Below are positions 26,138-36,232 of a stretch of 64,000 bases of DNA, in pieces. The DNA lies in contig NZ_JAOWKY010000002.1 in NCBI RefSeq assembly GCF_025751435.1, positions 1 through 64,000 of the forward strand. The letters are read 5' to 3'. This DNA comes from Albidovulum marisflavi. GTDB taxonomy: Bacteria; Pseudomonadota; Alphaproteobacteria; Rhodobacterales; Rhodobacteraceae. Position 1 is the first letter of the stretch; the number at the start of each line of letters is the position of its first letter. The position numbers and the translations under genes were made by a program. The notes under the pieces were generated by a model, which was not told the DNA's origin, did not search any database, and saw only the letters and a list, made by a program, of their open reading frames with translations.

Positions 26138-26602
26138 TCAACCCCGCCCGCGATAGGGCGCGACGCCCTGATAGGGGATCCAGACCCCGGCGGGCGGCGC
26201 GGCCGTCTGCCAGAACACATCGATCGGGATGCCGCCCCTTGGGTACCAGTAGGCACCGATCCGCAGCCATTCGGGATCGAGCAGCGCAACAAGCCGCTTG
26301 GCGATGTCGATGGTGCAATCTTCGTGAAAGGCCCCGTGATTGCGGAAAGAGTGAAGGTAAAGCTTCAGGCTCTTGCTCTCCACCAGCCAGTCCCGCGGGA
26401 TGTAGTCTATGACGATATGGGCAAAGTCGGGCTGCCCCGTCATCGGGCAAACCGAGGTGAACTCGGGCGCCGTGAATCGCACAACATATTGCGTTCCGCA
26501 GTGGCCGGCCGGCACCTTCTCAAGCACCGCCTCCTCGGGCGATGCAGGCATCTTCGCTTCCGATCCCAGCTGAGTCAGGCTCGACACGTCGGTCTTGGTC
26601 AT
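26138..26602 (-). CDS. queF: NADPH-dependent 7-cyano-7-deazaguanine reductase
   Basis: QueF reduces preQ0 to preQ1 in queuosine biosynthesis. The 154-residue protein is the short unimodular type. The catalytic Cys is in [13 protein letters not shown], and E-S-K-S-L-K-L-Y-L is the QueF NADPH-binding motif. Start at 26602 is chosen because GAGG lies eight bases before this ATG; the upstream ATG at 26638 has no such site. It sits between trmB and metK, so three tRNA or SAM-linked genes are together. Confidence 0.95.
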   Translation of the reverse strand: MTKTDVSSLTQLGSEAKMPASPEEAVLEKVPAGHCGTQYVVRFTAPEFTSVCPMTGQPDFAHIVIDYIPRDWLVESKSLKLYLHSFRNHGAFHEDCTIDIAKRLVALLDPEWLRIGAYWYPRGGIPIDVFWQTAAPPAGVWIPYQGVAPYRGRG

Positions 26603-26705
26603 CGCTTTCACCTCTGAGATATCCACCGCGGCGCCCATGATCCGAGAATACGCCGCGGCGGTCTATTGGTGCAACGCCCTCGGACCGCCTGCGCCGTGCG
26701 CGGAC

Positions 26706-27872
26706 TCAGACCGCCTTCTTCAGCGCCGCCGCCAGGTCGGTACGCTCCCAGCTGAACCCGCCATCCGCCTCTGGGGCGCGGCCGAAATGGCCATAGGCCG
26801 CGGTGCGCTGGTAGATCGGCCGGTCAAGCTCCAGGTGCGTTCGGATGCCGCGCGGTGTCAGGTCCATGACCTCGGCCACCGCCTTTTCGATCTCTGCATC
26901 TGCGACCTCGCCGGTGCCATGCGTGTCGACATAGATCGACAGCGGCTTGGCTACGCCGATGGCGTAGGACAACTGCAGGGTGCAACGCTCTGCCAGACCG
27001 GCCGCGACCACGTTCTTCGCCAGGTAACGCGCGGCATAGGCCGCCGACCGGTCTACCTTGGTCGGGTCCTTGCCCGAAAACGCCCCGCCCCCGTGCGGCG
27101 CGGCGCCGCCGTAGGTGTCCACGATGATCTTGCGCCCGGTAAGACCGGCGTCCCCATCCGGCCCGCCGATGACGAAGGTGCCCGTCGGGTTCACATGCCA
27201 CTCGGTCTTCTTCGTGATCCAGCCCTCGGGCAGGATCTCGCGAATGTAGGGTTCGACGATCTTGCGGATCACCTTCGAGGTCTGGCGCTTGGACGTATGC
27301 TGGGTCGACAGCACGATCGAAGTCACCTCGACCGGCTTGCCGTCCGCGTAGCGCAAGGAAAGCTGGCTTTTCGCGTCGGGACCCAGCGTCGGTTCGGCAC
27401 CGGATTTGCGCACCTCGGCAAGACGGCGCAGGATCGCGTGCGAATACTGGATCGGCGCCGGCATGAACTCTGGCGTTTCGCGCGTGGCGTAGCCGAACAT
27501 GATGCCCTGATCGCCCGCGCCGTCGCGGTCCACGCCTTGCGCGATATGGGCGGACTGTTCATGCAGGTAGTTGTGGATCTTGATCTTGTCCCAGTGGAAC
27601 TTCTTCTGCTCGTAACCGATGTCCCTTACGCAGGACCGCACGATCCCGTCGATGCGCTCCATCATGGCCTTGGTCTTATCCTTGCTGGAAAGGCCGACCT
27701 CGCCGCCGACAACCACGCGGTTCGTGGTCGCAAAGGTTTCGCAGGCGACACGCGCGTTCGGCTCTTCGGCCAGAAAGGCGTCCAGGATGGCATCGGAAAT
27801 GCGGTCGCAGACCTTGTCCGGATGACCCTCCGAAACGGATTCGGAGGTAAAAACGTAGTTGTTGCGGGACAT
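26706..27872 (-). CDS. metK: S-adenosylmethionine synthetase
   Basis: MetK makes S-adenosylmethionine from methionine and ATP. The 388-residue protein has the hallmarks [13 protein letters not shown] at the start, [11 protein letters not shown], and [16 protein letters not shown]. The ATG at 27872 lies six bases after GGAG, which is the sequestered ribosome-binding site of the upstream SAM/SAH riboswitch. That arrangement fixes the start and predicts feedback control of translation by SAM or SAH. Confidence 0.98.
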   Translation of the reverse strand: MSRNNYVFTSESVSEGHPDKVCDRISDAILDAFLAEEPNARVACETFATTNRVVVGGEVGLSSKDKTKAMMERIDGIVRSCVRDIGYEQKKFHWDKIKIHNYLHEQSAHIAQGVDRDGAGDQGIMFGYATRETPEFMPAPIQYSHAILRRLAEVRKSGAEPTLGPDAKSQLSLRYADGKPVEVTSIVLSTQHTSKRQTSKVIRKIVEPYIREILPEGWITKKTEWHVNPTGTFVIGGPDGDAGLTGRKIIVDTYGGAAPHGGGAFSGKDPTKVDRSAAYAARYLAKNVVAAGLAERCTLQLSYAIGVAKPLSIYVDTHGTGEVADAEIEKAVAEVMDLTPRGIRTHLELDRPIYQRTAAYGHFGRAPEADGGFSWERTDLAAALKKAV

Positions 27873-27876
27873 TAAG

Positions 27877-27922
27877 TGCTCCATTGGGGTTATCCCCGTC
27901 ACGCCAGGAAGCCGTTGTGACG
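27877..27922 (-). promoter_or_regulatory. SAM/SAH riboswitch in the metK leader
   Basis: On the minus strand CGTCAC pairs with GTGACG around the loop AACGGCTTCCTGGC, followed after a short linker by a GGAGCA segment whose GGAG is the metK ribosome-binding site, six bases before the ATG. The loop GCTTCC can pair with GGAGC to form the pseudoknot that hides the site. Sequence and position match my recollection of the SAM/SAH riboswitch class described from Rhodobacterales metK leaders. Confidence 0.88.
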
Positions 27923-27959
27923 GTTCGTTGGAACTGACTATCCGGCGCCGTGTCCCGGG

Positions 27960-29480
27960 TCAATCAGCAAAACGTCTGCGGCGGAGCAGGACGACCAGCC
28001 CCGCAAGCAGCAACAAGGCAACCGGAAGATCACCTGTCTGGGCGTAGAGCGGGCGCGGCCGCGCCGGCGGGACCACGGCATCTAGCCTTCCTTGCGTGTT
28101 CAGAGGCAGGCTGTCCAGCACCCGGCCGGACGCGTCGATCACGGCCGAAACGCCGGTGTTCGCCACGCGCAGCACCGGCAGACCCTGCTCGATCGCGCGA
28201 AGCCGCGTCTGCGCAAGATGCTGGTAAGGGCCGGAAATGTCGCCGAACCACCCGTCATTGGTGATCTGCAAGATCCAGTCGGCCTGCCCTTCCGCGTTGA
28301 TGAGGTCCTGCGGAAAGATCGCCTCGTAGCAGATCAGTGGCAGGACGCGCCCGGCCCGGCCAAGGTCCAGCACACGGATGTTCGCACCGCCCGTATAGCC
28401 AAAGCCCTCTTGCGCGGCGAACGCCCGGATGCCGAGGGGGACCAGCAGATCGCCGAACGGGATGTATTCGCCGAACGGAACAAGGTGAGACTTGTCATGC
28501 AGCGCCGTGACCTCGCCCGCTCCGTCGATCGCGATCAGGCTGTTGAAATAGCGCAGGCCGTCGGCGCGCTGAATGCCGGTCACGATGGGTACACCACCCG
28601 AGGCCGCGACCATTTGCTGAAAGAGCGGACCGGTTTCACCCAGAAGGTAGGGCACCGCGGTTTCCGGCCAGATCACAAGGTCAAGCGGGCTGGACGCGGG
28701 TTCGGCTGTCAGCGCGATCTGCCTTTCCAGGAAGATGCGCCACATGTCGCCCTGCCACTTCAAAGCCTGATCCGCGTCCGGTTGAACCAGCCGGACATGA
28801 ACCGGCGGCTGCCGTTCGGGCACGCTTTCCAGCAGGCGCGCATCTCCCAAGGCCCATGCTCCGCCGAGGATGGCGCAAGCAGCGGCGGCAAGGGCCAGAC
28901 GAGGAAGGGCCGCGCGGGCAAGGACGGGCAGTGCCGCAGAGCCCGTGGCCAACAGCGAAAGCCCCACCGGCCCGACCAGCGCAGCTGCCTGCGCCACAGG
29001 CGTGTCGATCCAGATGTGCCCGATCAGCGCCCATGGAAAACCGGTCAGCACGTAGCCGCGCGCAAGATCGCTCAGCGTCAGACCAAGCGCGAATCCGACG
29101 GCCCGACCCATCGACGTCCGACCAAGACCAGCCACCAGCGTGGCAAACAGCCAGAAAAGCGCCATGCCAGCGCACATGAAGAAAAGCGCAAAGGGCGCCA
29201 TCCAGCCAAAGATATCAGGCTCGATCAGGAACGGTTCCACGATCCAGAACAGCGAAAGCGTGAAGTAACCCACACCCGCCACCCACCCGAGCCACAGCCG
29301 GTGCGGGCCCCGGCCCTCTGCGGCGATCAGTCCGGTCAGCACGCAAAGCGCCGCCAGCGAAAGCCACCAAAGACCAAAGGGGGCCTGGCCCAAGGCGGTC
29401 CCGACGCCAAGAAGCGCGGCGCCGGCCAGGCTCATGATCGAAGGTCGGTTCGCGCGGCCGAATGCGCGCAAAAGTCGCAC
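27960..29480 (-). CDS. lnt: Apolipoprotein N-acyltransferase
   Basis: Lnt adds the third acyl chain to outer-membrane lipoproteins. The 506-residue protein has about seven N-terminal hydrophobic segments (to about residue 215) and a nitrilase domain with the catalytic triad: Glu in W-P-E-T-A-V-P, Lys in H-D-K-S-H-L-V-P-F-G-E-Y, and Cys in P-L-I-C-Y-E-A-I-F. The start is a GTG at 29480 with AGGG five bases upstream, seven bases after corC. The corC-lnt neighbourhood is common. Confidence 0.94.
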   Translation of the reverse strand: MRLLRAFGRANRPSIMSLAGAALLGVGTALGQAPFGLWWLSLAALCVLTGLIAAEGRGPHRLWLGWVAGVGYFTLSLFWIVEPFLIEPDIFGWMAPFALFFMCAGMALFWLFATLVAGLGRTSMGRAVGFALGLTLSDLARGYVLTGFPWALIGHIWIDTPVAQAAALVGPVGLSLLATGSAALPVLARAALPRLALAAAACAILGGAWALGDARLLESVPERQPPVHVRLVQPDADQALKWQGDMWRIFLERQIALTAEPASSPLDLVIWPETAVPYLLGETGPLFQQMVAASGGVPIVTGIQRADGLRYFNSLIAIDGAGEVTALHDKSHLVPFGEYIPFGDLLVPLGIRAFAAQEGFGYTGGANIRVLDLGRAGRVLPLICYEAIFPQDLINAEGQADWILQITNDGWFGDISGPYQHLAQTRLRAIEQGLPVLRVANTGVSAVIDASGRVLDSLPLNTQGRLDAVVPPARPRPLYAQTGDLPVALLLLAGLVVLLRRRRFAD

Positions 29481-29487
29481 GTCAGCC

Positions 29488-30411
29488 CTAACGCCTGGGC
29501 AGCCGCACGCGCAGCCGCTTGATCCGGCGCGGGTCGGCGTCCACGACCTCGAATTCCGCCCCGCTTTCGTGCGGAACGACCTCGCCGCGCGCGGGCACGC
29601 GGCCCGTCAGCATGAACACCAGCCCACCAAGCGTGTCGATCTCTTCGCCCTCTTCCTCGTCGGCAAGCTTCATGCCGATCTCGGATTCGAACTCATCAAG
29701 CGGTGCGCGGGCCTGGACGATGTACTGCCCCGGTTTTTCCTGGGACCAGAGCCCGGATTCCGATGTGTCGTGTTCGTCCTCGATCTCGCCGATCACGGTT
29801 TCGATCAGATCCTCGATCGTCACGAGGCCGTCCACGCCGCCATATTCGTCGATCACCAGCGCCATGTGTATGCGTTCGCTCTGCATTTTCTGCAGCAGTA
29901 CGCCAATGGGCATGGAGGGCGGGGCGTAAAGCAGCGGTCGCAAGAGCTTTCTAAGGGAAAACCTTGGTTTTGCGTCGGAAAACGCCTGCTGCAAGGCCAG
30001 GTCCTTGAGGTGAACGATGCCCAGGGGGCTATCCAGCGTGCCCTTGAAGACAGGCAGGCGCGAAAACCCGCTTTCGCGAAACTTCGCGACCAGGTCGTCG
30101 AGGCTGATCGTGACGGGAACGGCGATAACCTCGGCCTTGGGGATGGCCACGTCGTCCACGCGCAGCTTGCGGAGGTTTGCGATGCCCGGAAGCACCGCAC
30201 CTGGCGCGGAACTGTCCTTGCGCGCGACTGGCGCGTCTGCGTCCTCTCCTGCTTCCGAGGGGGACAACGCGCTTAGGATACGCCCGAAGAAGCCCCTCTG
30301 CGCGCTACTGTCTGCGGGATCTTCAGTGCCGTCTGCGAACTGAGACCCGTCTGCGGATTCGCCCATCTTCCCTTTCCAACTTTCAGGGCCATTCTGCCCA
30401 GGCTCACTCAT
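29488..30411 (-). CDS. corC: CorC/HlyC-type CBS-domain protein
   Basis: This 307-residue cytoplasmic protein has a polar N-terminal region (about 1-85), two CBS domains (about 85-215) and a C-terminal CorC_HlyC transporter-associated domain that includes D-T-L-G-G-L-V-F. The CBS hallmarks are V-I-D-E-Y-G-G-V-D-G-L-V-T-I-E-D and F-R-E-S-G-F-S-R-L-P-V-F-K. CorC is linked to Mg/Co efflux, though its mechanism is unsettled. The start ATG overlaps the ybeY stop by eight bases. Confidence 0.9.
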   Translation of the reverse strand: MSEPGQNGPESWKGKMGESADGSQFADGTEDPADSSAQRGFFGRILSALSPSEAGEDADAPVARKDSSAPGAVLPGIANLRKLRVDDVAIPKAEVIAVPVTISLDDLVAKFRESGFSRLPVFKGTLDSPLGIVHLKDLALQQAFSDAKPRFSLRKLLRPLLYAPPSMPIGVLLQKMQSERIHMALVIDEYGGVDGLVTIEDLIETVIGEIEDEHDTSESGLWSQEKPGQYIVQARAPLDEFESEIGMKLADEEEGEEIDTLGGLVFMLTGRVPARGEVVPHESGAEFEVVDADPRRIKRLRVRLPRR

Positions 30412-30922
30412 ATGGGTTCGTGAGCCCCATATGTTCAAGTATGCGGATTTCCGTGCCTTCCATCAACGCCGCATCGCCATCGCGGATGTGGTCGTAGCCC
30501 AGAAGGTGCAATGTCCCGTGAACCAGAAGATGCGTCACATGATCATGCACCGACTTGCCCTGCTCGGCCGCTTCGCGTTCGCAAGTCTCCCAGGCGATGG
30601 CGATGTCGCCCAATTCCTCGGGCATTCCTTCGGGACCGGGACGCGGAAGATCGGGCGCTTCGCCCTCGCCTTCTGCCGCGCGCTCCTCCGCTGGCCAGGA
30701 TAACACGTTTGTGGGCTGAGACTTGCCGCGAAAATCGGCATTCAACTCGGCAATGCGGGCATCGTCGCAGCCCAGCAGGCTGATCACGAATCCAGCCGCG
30801 GGAAGGCCAAGCGCCTCGAGGGTAGCCGCCGCAGCCTTCCCGGCCAGATCATCCAGCCCGAACGCGTCCCATCGCGCGTCCTCGATCAATGTGTCAACCA
30901 GCGGCTCCATCGTCGCGGTCAT
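30404..30922 (-). CDS. ybeY: Endoribonuclease YbeY
   Basis: YbeY is a zinc-dependent endoribonuclease involved in 16S rRNA 3' maturation and ribosome quality control. The 172-residue protein ends with the metal motif V-H-G-T-L-H-L-L-G-Y-D-H. A variable acidic stretch near residues 78-98 is longer than in E. coli. ATG at 30922 is chosen; it overlaps the phoH end by 29 bases, and a second ATG four codons later is possible. Order phoH-ybeY-corC-lnt is the classic arrangement. Confidence 0.94.
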   Translation of the reverse strand: MTATMEPLVDTLIEDARWDAFGLDDLAGKAAAATLEALGLPAAGFVISLLGCDDARIAELNADFRGKSQPTNVLSWPAEERAAEGEGEAPDLPRPGPEGMPEELGDIAIAWETCEREAAEQGKSVHDHVTHLLVHGTLHLLGYDHIRDGDAALMEGTEIRILEHMGLTNPYE

Positions 30923-31943
30923 ATGCCTCGATGATGCGGGCGACAAGAGGATGCCGCACCACATCCTTCGCCGTAAAGTAGTTGAAGCTGACCCCCTTAA
31001 CCTCATTCAGGATCCTTTCGGCGTCCGTCAGGCCGGAAAAGACACCCTTGGGCAGGTCGACCTGAGTGCGGTCGCCGGTGATCACCATGCGGCTCCCCTC
31101 GCCAAGGCGGGTCAGGAACATCTTCATCTGCATGGTGGTGGCGTTCTGCGCCTCGTCCAGCACCACGAAAGCGTTCGCCAGGGTCCTGCCGCGCATGAAG
31201 GCCAAGGGCGCGATCTCGATCCGCTTTTCCTCCATCAGCTTCTGGACCTGCTTGGCAGGCAGGAAATCGTTCAGCGCGTCGTAAAGCGGCTGCATGTAAG
31301 GATCGACCTTTTCCTTCATGTCCCCCGGAAGAAAGCCCAGCCTTTCGCCCGCCTCGACCGCCGGCCGCGACAGGACGATGCGGTCCACATGTCCACCGAT
31401 CAGCATGGTCACGCCGACAGCGACCGCCAGATAGGTCTTGCCGGTGCCTGCCGGACCTATGCCGAAGGCGAGTTCGTTCTGGAACAGGTTCTTGACATAG
31501 GCCTTCTGCGCCTCGGTGCGCGGTTCGACCTGTTTCTTGCGCGTGCGGATCTCCATTCGGCCAGCGGCGAACATTTCAAGCTGTTCGTCAAGGCTTGGCG
31601 GATTGGGAACGCCAGTCTCACCCATCCGGATCGCAGCGTCGATTTCGCCCGCGTCGATGGCGCGCCCGGTTTCCAGGCGTCCGTAAAGCGTTTGCAGGAC
31701 TGCCGCCGCGCGCCCCCTGCCCTCTGCACCGCCCACGACCGCCAGGTGGTTGCCGCGTCGCAGGATGTGGACCCCGAGCTGGTGTTCGATCTGTGCCAGG
31801 TTGCGATCGAATTCGCCGCACAGGTCGATCAGAAGCCGATTATCGGGAAATTCCAGAAGCGTCTCGTGAAGGTCTTCCGGTCTCGGCGGGGGGGTCAAGG
31901 CAGAGATGCCCAAACGTATCTCCTTCGCAAAGGGTTCGTGCAT
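30894..31943 (-). CDS. ybeZ: PhoH-family ATPase (YbeZ)
   Basis: This 349-residue P-loop ATPase of the PhoH/YbeZ group probably works with YbeY in RNA metabolism. Walker A is G-P-A-G-T-G-K-T near residue 158, followed by V-V-L-D-E-A-Q-N (Walker B) and I-T-G-D-R-T-Q-V-D-L-P. The N-terminal region (about 40-110) fits the usual KH-like segment. ATG at 31943 is used, although a GTG nine codons earlier is possible; neither has a strong ribosome-binding site. Confidence 0.92.
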   Translation of the reverse strand: MHEPFAKEIRLGISALTPPPRPEDLHETLLEFPDNRLLIDLCGEFDRNLAQIEHQLGVHILRRGNHLAVVGGAEGRGRAAAVLQTLYGRLETGRAIDAGEIDAAIRMGETGVPNPPSLDEQLEMFAAGRMEIRTRKKQVEPRTEAQKAYVKNLFQNELAFGIGPAGTGKTYLAVAVGVTMLIGGHVDRIVLSRPAVEAGERLGFLPGDMKEKVDPYMQPLYDALNDFLPAKQVQKLMEEKRIEIAPLAFMRGRTLANAFVVLDEAQNATTMQMKMFLTRLGEGSRMVITGDRTQVDLPKGVFSGLTDAERILNEVKGVSFNYFTAKDVVRHPLVARIIEAYDRDDGAAG

Positions 31944-32093
31944 AAATGGTGCCTGCCAAAGGATGCGCACGCAAGCCCTAGTGGTCTCATAGTACGGATT
32001 GTTACGAAAAAGCGCTCAATGCCGGATGCATTGCGGCGCATCTGCATCGTTTTTTCGCCAATGCGAAACTTTGGTGACGGGATTTCGTCCGTA

Positions 32094-33416
32094 TCAGGCC
32101 GCCACGACCTCTCCAGCGAGAGAGTTGGGGGCTGACGAAACGATTCTCACGTGCGCGATTGCTCCGACGGGCAGATCCGTGTCGACATGGACCGCGTGCA
32201 GGTAATCGGACTTGCCCACCATCTGTCCCTTTAGACGCCCCGGTTTTTCGAACAGGACCGAGACCTCGCGCCCGACCATGCCCTGCTGCGCCTCGCGCTG
32301 CTGCTGGGTGATCAGAGCCTGAAGCGTCTGAAGCCGCGCATCGGCCACGTCGGCGGCAACCGGGGTCTTTTCCGCCGCCGGAGTACCGGGCCGGGCAGAG
32401 TACTTGAACGAATAGGCCATCCCGTAGTTCACCGCGCGGATCAGGTCCATCGTCGCATCGAAATCCGCGTCCGTCTCGCCCGGGAAGCCGACGATGAAGT
32501 CGCCCGACATCATCATGTCGGGGCGCGCGGCGCGGATCTTCTCGATCAGGCGCAGGTACTGCTCGGCCGTGTGCTTGCGCGCCATCGCTTTCAGGATGCG
32601 GTCCGAACCCGACTGCACCGGCAGGTGAAGGTAGGGCATCAGCTTCGGCTCTTCCCCGTGCGCCGCGATCAGGTCGTCGGCCATGTCGTTGGGGTGGGAG
32701 GTCGTGTAGCGAATGCGGTCAAGTCCATCGACGCGCGCCAGTTCACGGACGAGCCGCGCCAGCGTCCAGTCACCGTCGGGCCCCGCGCCGTGATAGGCGT
32801 TGACGTTCTGGCCCAGCAGCGTGATTTCGCGCACGCCCTTTTCCACCAGGCCCCGCGCCTCCTTCAGGATCCGCTCGGCCGGGCGGGACACCTCGGCCCC
32901 GCGCGTGTAGGGCACCACGCAGAAAGCACAGAACTTGTCGCAGCCTTCCTGCACCGTCAGAAAGGCGGTCGGGCGCACCGCGGCCTTGGGGCGGTCGGGC
33001 AGATGGTCAAACTTGTCCTCTTCGGGAAAATCCGTGTCGACCCTCTTTTCCCCCTTCTCGGCAGCCTTCGCCATTTCGGGAAGGCGGTGATAGCTTTGCG
33101 GGCCAACCACCAGGTCGACCAGCGGCATGCGCTTGAGGATCTCTTCGCCCTCGGCCTGGGCGACGCAGCCCGCAACGCCGATCTTGAGGTCGGGTTTGGC
33201 CTGCTTTAGCGGGCGCAAGCGGCCAAGGTCGGAATAGACCTTCTCTGCGGCCTTCTCGCGAATGTGGCAGGTATTCAGAAGCACCATGTCGGCCTCTTCG
33301 GCCACCTCGGTCGTCACGTAGCCTTCGGCGCCCATGGCCTCGGCCATGCGCTCGCTGTCATAGACGTTCATCTGACAGCCGTAGGTCTTGATGAATAGCT
33401 TCTTAGGTTCGGACAT
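32094..33416 (-). CDS. miaB: tRNA-2-methylthio-N6-dimethylallyladenosine synthase
   Basis: MiaB is a radical-SAM methylthiotransferase acting on i6A37 of tRNA. The 440-residue protein has the UPF0004 domain ([13 protein letters not shown]), the radical-SAM cluster C-D-K-F-C-A-F-C, and a C-terminal TRAM domain. The other three cluster cysteines are visible in T-Y-G-C, L-N-T-C-H and V-A-G-C-V. ATG at 33416 has AAGGGA seven bases upstream. It heads the miaB-phoH-ybeY-corC-lnt order, the usual proteobacterial one. Confidence 0.96.
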   Translation of the reverse strand: MSEPKKLFIKTYGCQMNVYDSERMAEAMGAEGYVTTEVAEEADMVLLNTCHIREKAAEKVYSDLGRLRPLKQAKPDLKIGVAGCVAQAEGEEILKRMPLVDLVVGPQSYHRLPEMAKAAEKGEKRVDTDFPEEDKFDHLPDRPKAAVRPTAFLTVQEGCDKFCAFCVVPYTRGAEVSRPAERILKEARGLVEKGVREITLLGQNVNAYHGAGPDGDWTLARLVRELARVDGLDRIRYTTSHPNDMADDLIAAHGEEPKLMPYLHLPVQSGSDRILKAMARKHTAEQYLRLIEKIRAARPDMMMSGDFIVGFPGETDADFDATMDLIRAVNYGMAYSFKYSARPGTPAAEKTPVAADVADARLQTLQALITQQQREAQQGMVGREVSVLFEKPGRLKGQMVGKSDYLHAVHVDTDLPVGAIAHVRIVSSAPNSLAGEVVAA

Positions 33417-33642
33417 GGCAGGATCCCTTCGGATGCGACGGGATAACGCAATGTCGTGCACGGGGCAACCGCACCCAAACTTGCCGGGCCCGGAATGGCC
33501 GGTCGCGCGCAAACCGGACGCCGCTGAATGGCCGAGTTGCCGCCGGGACTTGATTCCGTCCGGCGGTTGCCGCCATGTTGGCGCGCCGCCCGGTCCGAGG
33601 CGGCGCATTCGGGTCGCGCCCGTCGCGCAAAAGCAGAGCAAG

Positions 33643-34512
33643 ATGACAGTTCAACCGCTTTCCCACTTCCTTACCCAGAACCGCGCGCTGCTTGCCAAGG
33701 GGCCCGTTGCGCTGATCTTCGTGGAGGACGAGGTCGAGCTGTCGTCGACACTTCGCCACCATCTTGCGGCCGGATTCCGCCCGGTTCTTGCGTTCCTGCC
33801 CGACGGCATCGATCTGCCCGAGGAATTCGCACATTCCGTCCATGCGATCCGCCATGATGCGCGGGCGGAGGGCGCGGTCACCAACGCGGTCAACGCGCTT
33901 CTGGAGACGGCCCCGCACACGACGTGGTTCTACTACTGCTACAATGGCGAGTACCTTTTCCACCCCTTCGCCAAGACGCGCAGCGTTGCCGAGATGCTGA
34001 CCTTCCACACAGAGGAACGCCGCAGTGCGATGTTTTGCACCGTCGTCGATCTGTATGCCGGGGACCTCGGTCGGGCGCCCTCGGGCGTGTCCGTCGACGA
34101 CGCGATGCTGGACGCGGCGGGCTACTACGCCCTGGCCCGCTGGGATGAGCAAGCCGGCGCGGAAAAGGAGCGCCAGATCGACCTGTTCGGCGGCCTGAAG
34201 TGGCGCTTTGAAGAGCACATTCCCTGGACGCGGCGCCGGATCGACCGAATCGCGCTGTTCCGGGCGGAACCGGGGCTGAAGCTCCTGCCCGACCACAGGC
34301 TGTCCATCGAAGAGCTCAATACCTACGCCTGCCCCTGGCACAACAACGTCACCGCCGCGATCGCGTCCTTCCGGACGGCAAAGGCGCTTCGGCGCAACCC
34401 GGCGTCCAAGCATGCCGTCAACAGCTTCGTCTGGTCGCGCTCCACTCGCTTCGAATGGTCATCTCAGCAGCTGATGGATCTTGGCCTGATGGAACCGGGC
34501 CAATGGTTCTGA
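33643..34512 (+). CDS. Conserved protein of unknown function, possibly glycosyltransferase-like
   Basis: This 289-residue soluble protein is not one I can assign. It lacks a signal peptide or membrane segment. The N-terminal part has alternating hydrophobic strands ([21 protein letters not shown]), then [12 protein letters not shown] and a C-terminal C-P-W-H-N-N-V. The layout is vaguely like a nucleotide-sugar transferase fold, but no D-x-D motif is clear. The start is ATG at 33643 with weak GAGCA upstream. It is divergent from miaB and 16 bases before the next membrane-protein gene. Confidence 0.55.
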   Translation: MTVQPLSHFLTQNRALLAKGPVALIFVEDEVELSSTLRHHLAAGFRPVLAFLPDGIDLPEEFAHSVHAIRHDARAEGAVTNAVNALLETAPHTTWFYYCYNGEYLFHPFAKTRSVAEMLTFHTEERRSAMFCTVVDLYAGDLGRAPSGVSVDDAMLDAAGYYALARWDEQAGAEKERQIDLFGGLKWRFEEHIPWTRRRIDRIALFRAEPGLKLLPDHRLSIEELNTYACPWHNNVTAAIASFRTAKALRRNPASKHAVNSFVWSRSTRFEWSSQQLMDLGLMEPGQWF

Positions 34513-34528
34513 TCCGGGAGAAACCGCA

Positions 34529-35122
34529 ATGAACGTGACGCGCGCCGAGTGGGCCGTCTTCTTCTTCACGATCGCCTATGCCGGAATCTTCGGGGCCTGG
34601 TTCCTGTCGATCGGCAATCTTGAGTTCCTGTGGTATCTCGCAACCATGGCGGCGATGATCGCGCTGGTCGGGTTCAACCTGCGCAAGGCCGAATTTTCCC
34701 CCGCCCTTCTCTGGGCGCTTTCGATCTGGGGGCTGGCGCACATGGCGGGCGGCGGTGTGCCGGTGGGCGGTTCGGTCCTTTATTCCGCCGTGCTGTTCCC
34801 CGTCGGCGGCAGCGGAGAGCTCACGATCCTGAAGTACGACCAGCTGGTGCACGCCTACGGGTTCGGAACGACCGCATGGCTTCTGTGGCACCTCATGCGC
34901 CACAACTATCCGGGCGTGAAATGGGGCTGGACGCTTTATGTCTATCCTGCGCTTGGGTCGATGGGGCTTGGCGCCACCAACGAGATCATCGAGTTCCTGG
35001 CCGTCCTTGGCATCAAGGACACCAACGTCGGCGGCTACTACAACACCGCGCTGGATCTGGTGTTCAATGCCGCGGGCGCTTGCCTGGCGATGTTGGTGCT
35101 GGCGCTTGCGTCCCGGCGCTGA
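34529..35122 (+). CDS. Inner-membrane protein, DUF2238/YjdF-like
   Basis: This 197-residue protein has about six hydrophobic segments. Polar motifs inside the membrane region are K-Y-D-Q-L-V-H-A-Y-G-F-G near residue 107 and N-E-I-I-E-F with Y-Y-N-T-A-L-D-L-V-F-N near the end. These resemble the DUF2238 (YjdF) family, whose function is unknown. GGGAG lies before the ATG. It probably forms an operon with the preceding gene and ends immediately against irr, the two stops forming TGATCA. Confidence 0.65.
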   Translation: MNVTRAEWAVFFFTIAYAGIFGAWFLSIGNLEFLWYLATMAAMIALVGFNLRKAEFSPALLWALSIWGLAHMAGGGVPVGGSVLYSAVLFPVGGSGELTILKYDQLVHAYGFGTTAWLLWHLMRHNYPGVKWGWTLYVYPALGSMGLGATNEIIEFLAVLGIKDTNVGGYYNTALDLVFNAAGACLAMLVLALASRR

Positions 35123-35539
35123 TCAGCCGCGCTTGAGCCGGATGACGACATCGACGCGCGCAACCTCTCCGCCCTCGGGCGTTTCCGGCAGCCGTGCGAT
35201 CTCAAGCTCTTCCTTCGGCGCATCGACAAGCTGGGACGTGTCTTCCCAGAAGAAATGCGGATGGTCGTCCAGACGGGTGTCGAAGTAGCTGCGCGACCCG
35301 TCCACCGTGATCTCGTTCATCAGGCCGGCGTCGCAGAAAGCGCGCAGGGTATTGTAGACAGTGGCAAGCGACACCGGTTCCCCGGCGGAACGCGCCGACG
35401 CATGCAGGCTTTCCGCCGTCACATGGCGATGCTCTCCGTCACCGACCAGCAGCGCCGCAAGCGCAAGCCTTTGGCGCGTGGGCCTGAGCCCCGCGCCTGC
35501 CAGCCAGCCTTCCGCGCGTGTCGCCGTAGTGTCGTCCAT
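35123..35539 (-). CDS. irr: Irr, Fur-family iron response regulator
   Basis: Irr is the heme-responsive iron regulator of alphaproteobacteria. The 138-residue protein has the Fur winged helix ([23 protein letters not shown]) and the Irr-type [10 protein letters not shown] histidine region instead of the full Fur zinc set. ATG at 35539 is chosen over an upstream TTG because GGGAG lies six bases before it. It is divergent from fabA, a neighbour pair seen in many Rhodobacteraceae. A palindrome in the divergent region may be its autoregulatory site. Confidence 0.88.
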   Translation of the reverse strand: MDDTTATRAEGWLAGAGLRPTRQRLALAALLVGDGEHRHVTAESLHASARSAGEPVSLATVYNTLRAFCDAGLMNEITVDGSRSYFDTRLDDHPHFFWEDTSQLVDAPKEELEIARLPETPEGGEVARVDVVIRLKRG

Positions 35540-35560
35540 GGGCCGCTCCCGCAAGATCAA

Positions 35561-35574
35561 GGTCTATTTAGACC
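35561..35574. promoter_or_regulatory. Palindrome upstream of irr
   Basis: GGTCT-ATTT-AGACC lies 22 bases before the irr start in the irr-fabA divergent region. The inner TTTAGA is reminiscent of half of the iron control element bound by Irr in rhizobia. Autoregulation by Irr is inferred, not shown. Confidence 0.4.
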
Positions 35575-35701
35575 AAACGGCGGGGATTTTTCAATCGCTC
35601 GCCGCAAGATGCCTGCGCCGCGCCCCCTGCCCGCCCTTGCTCTGGCGCGCGCCGGGGTGCTAGAGGGGTTTCGGACACGACTAGGGATGGGGACCAACCG
35701 C

Positions 35702-36211
35702 ATGGCGGCATATCCGAAAAGCTTCGATCGCGACGATCTTCTCAAATGCGCTAGAGGCGAGCTTTTCGGCCCCGGCAATGCCCAACTGCCAGAGCCTCCG
35801 ATGCTGATGATGGACCGCATCACGGACATCTCGGAAGACGGTGGACTGCACGGCAAGGGACATGTCGTGGCGGAATTCGACATCCATCCGGACCTGTGGT
35901 TCTTCGCCTGCCACTTCCCCGGCAACCCGATCATGCCCGGCTGCCTTGGCCTTGACGGGCTCTGGCAGCTCACCGGCTTCAACCTGGGTTGGCGCGGTTG
36001 GGAAGGCCGCGGCTACGCCCTTGGCGTAGGCGAGGTGAAACTGACGGGCATGGTCCGGCCGGACCGCAAGATGCTGACCTACAAGGTCGACTTCACCAAG
36101 GCGATCCAGACCCGCAGGCTGACCATGGGCGTGGCCGACGGGATCGTGGAAGCGGATGGCGAAGTCATCTATCAGGTCAAGGACATGAAGGTCGCGCTTT
36201 CCGCAAGCTGA
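35702..36211 (+). CDS. fabA: 3-hydroxydecanoyl-ACP dehydratase/isomerase
   Basis: FabA dehydrates 3-hydroxydecanoyl-ACP and isomerises the product, starting unsaturated fatty acid synthesis. The 169-residue protein has the catalytic His71 in [13 protein letters not shown] and Asp85 in [10 protein letters not shown]. The ATG at 35702 follows GGGGA by eight bases. It begins the fabA-fabB-fabI operon, which supplies cis-unsaturated acyl chains. Confidence 0.97.
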   Translation: MAAYPKSFDRDDLLKCARGELFGPGNAQLPEPPMLMMDRITDISEDGGLHGKGHVVAEFDIHPDLWFFACHFPGNPIMPGCLGLDGLWQLTGFNLGWRGWEGRGYALGVGEVKLTGMVRPDRKMLTYKVDFTKAIQTRRLTMGVADGIVEADGEVIYQVKDMKVALSAS

Positions 36212-36232
36212 CCGCAAAGAAGGAGTGCGCCC

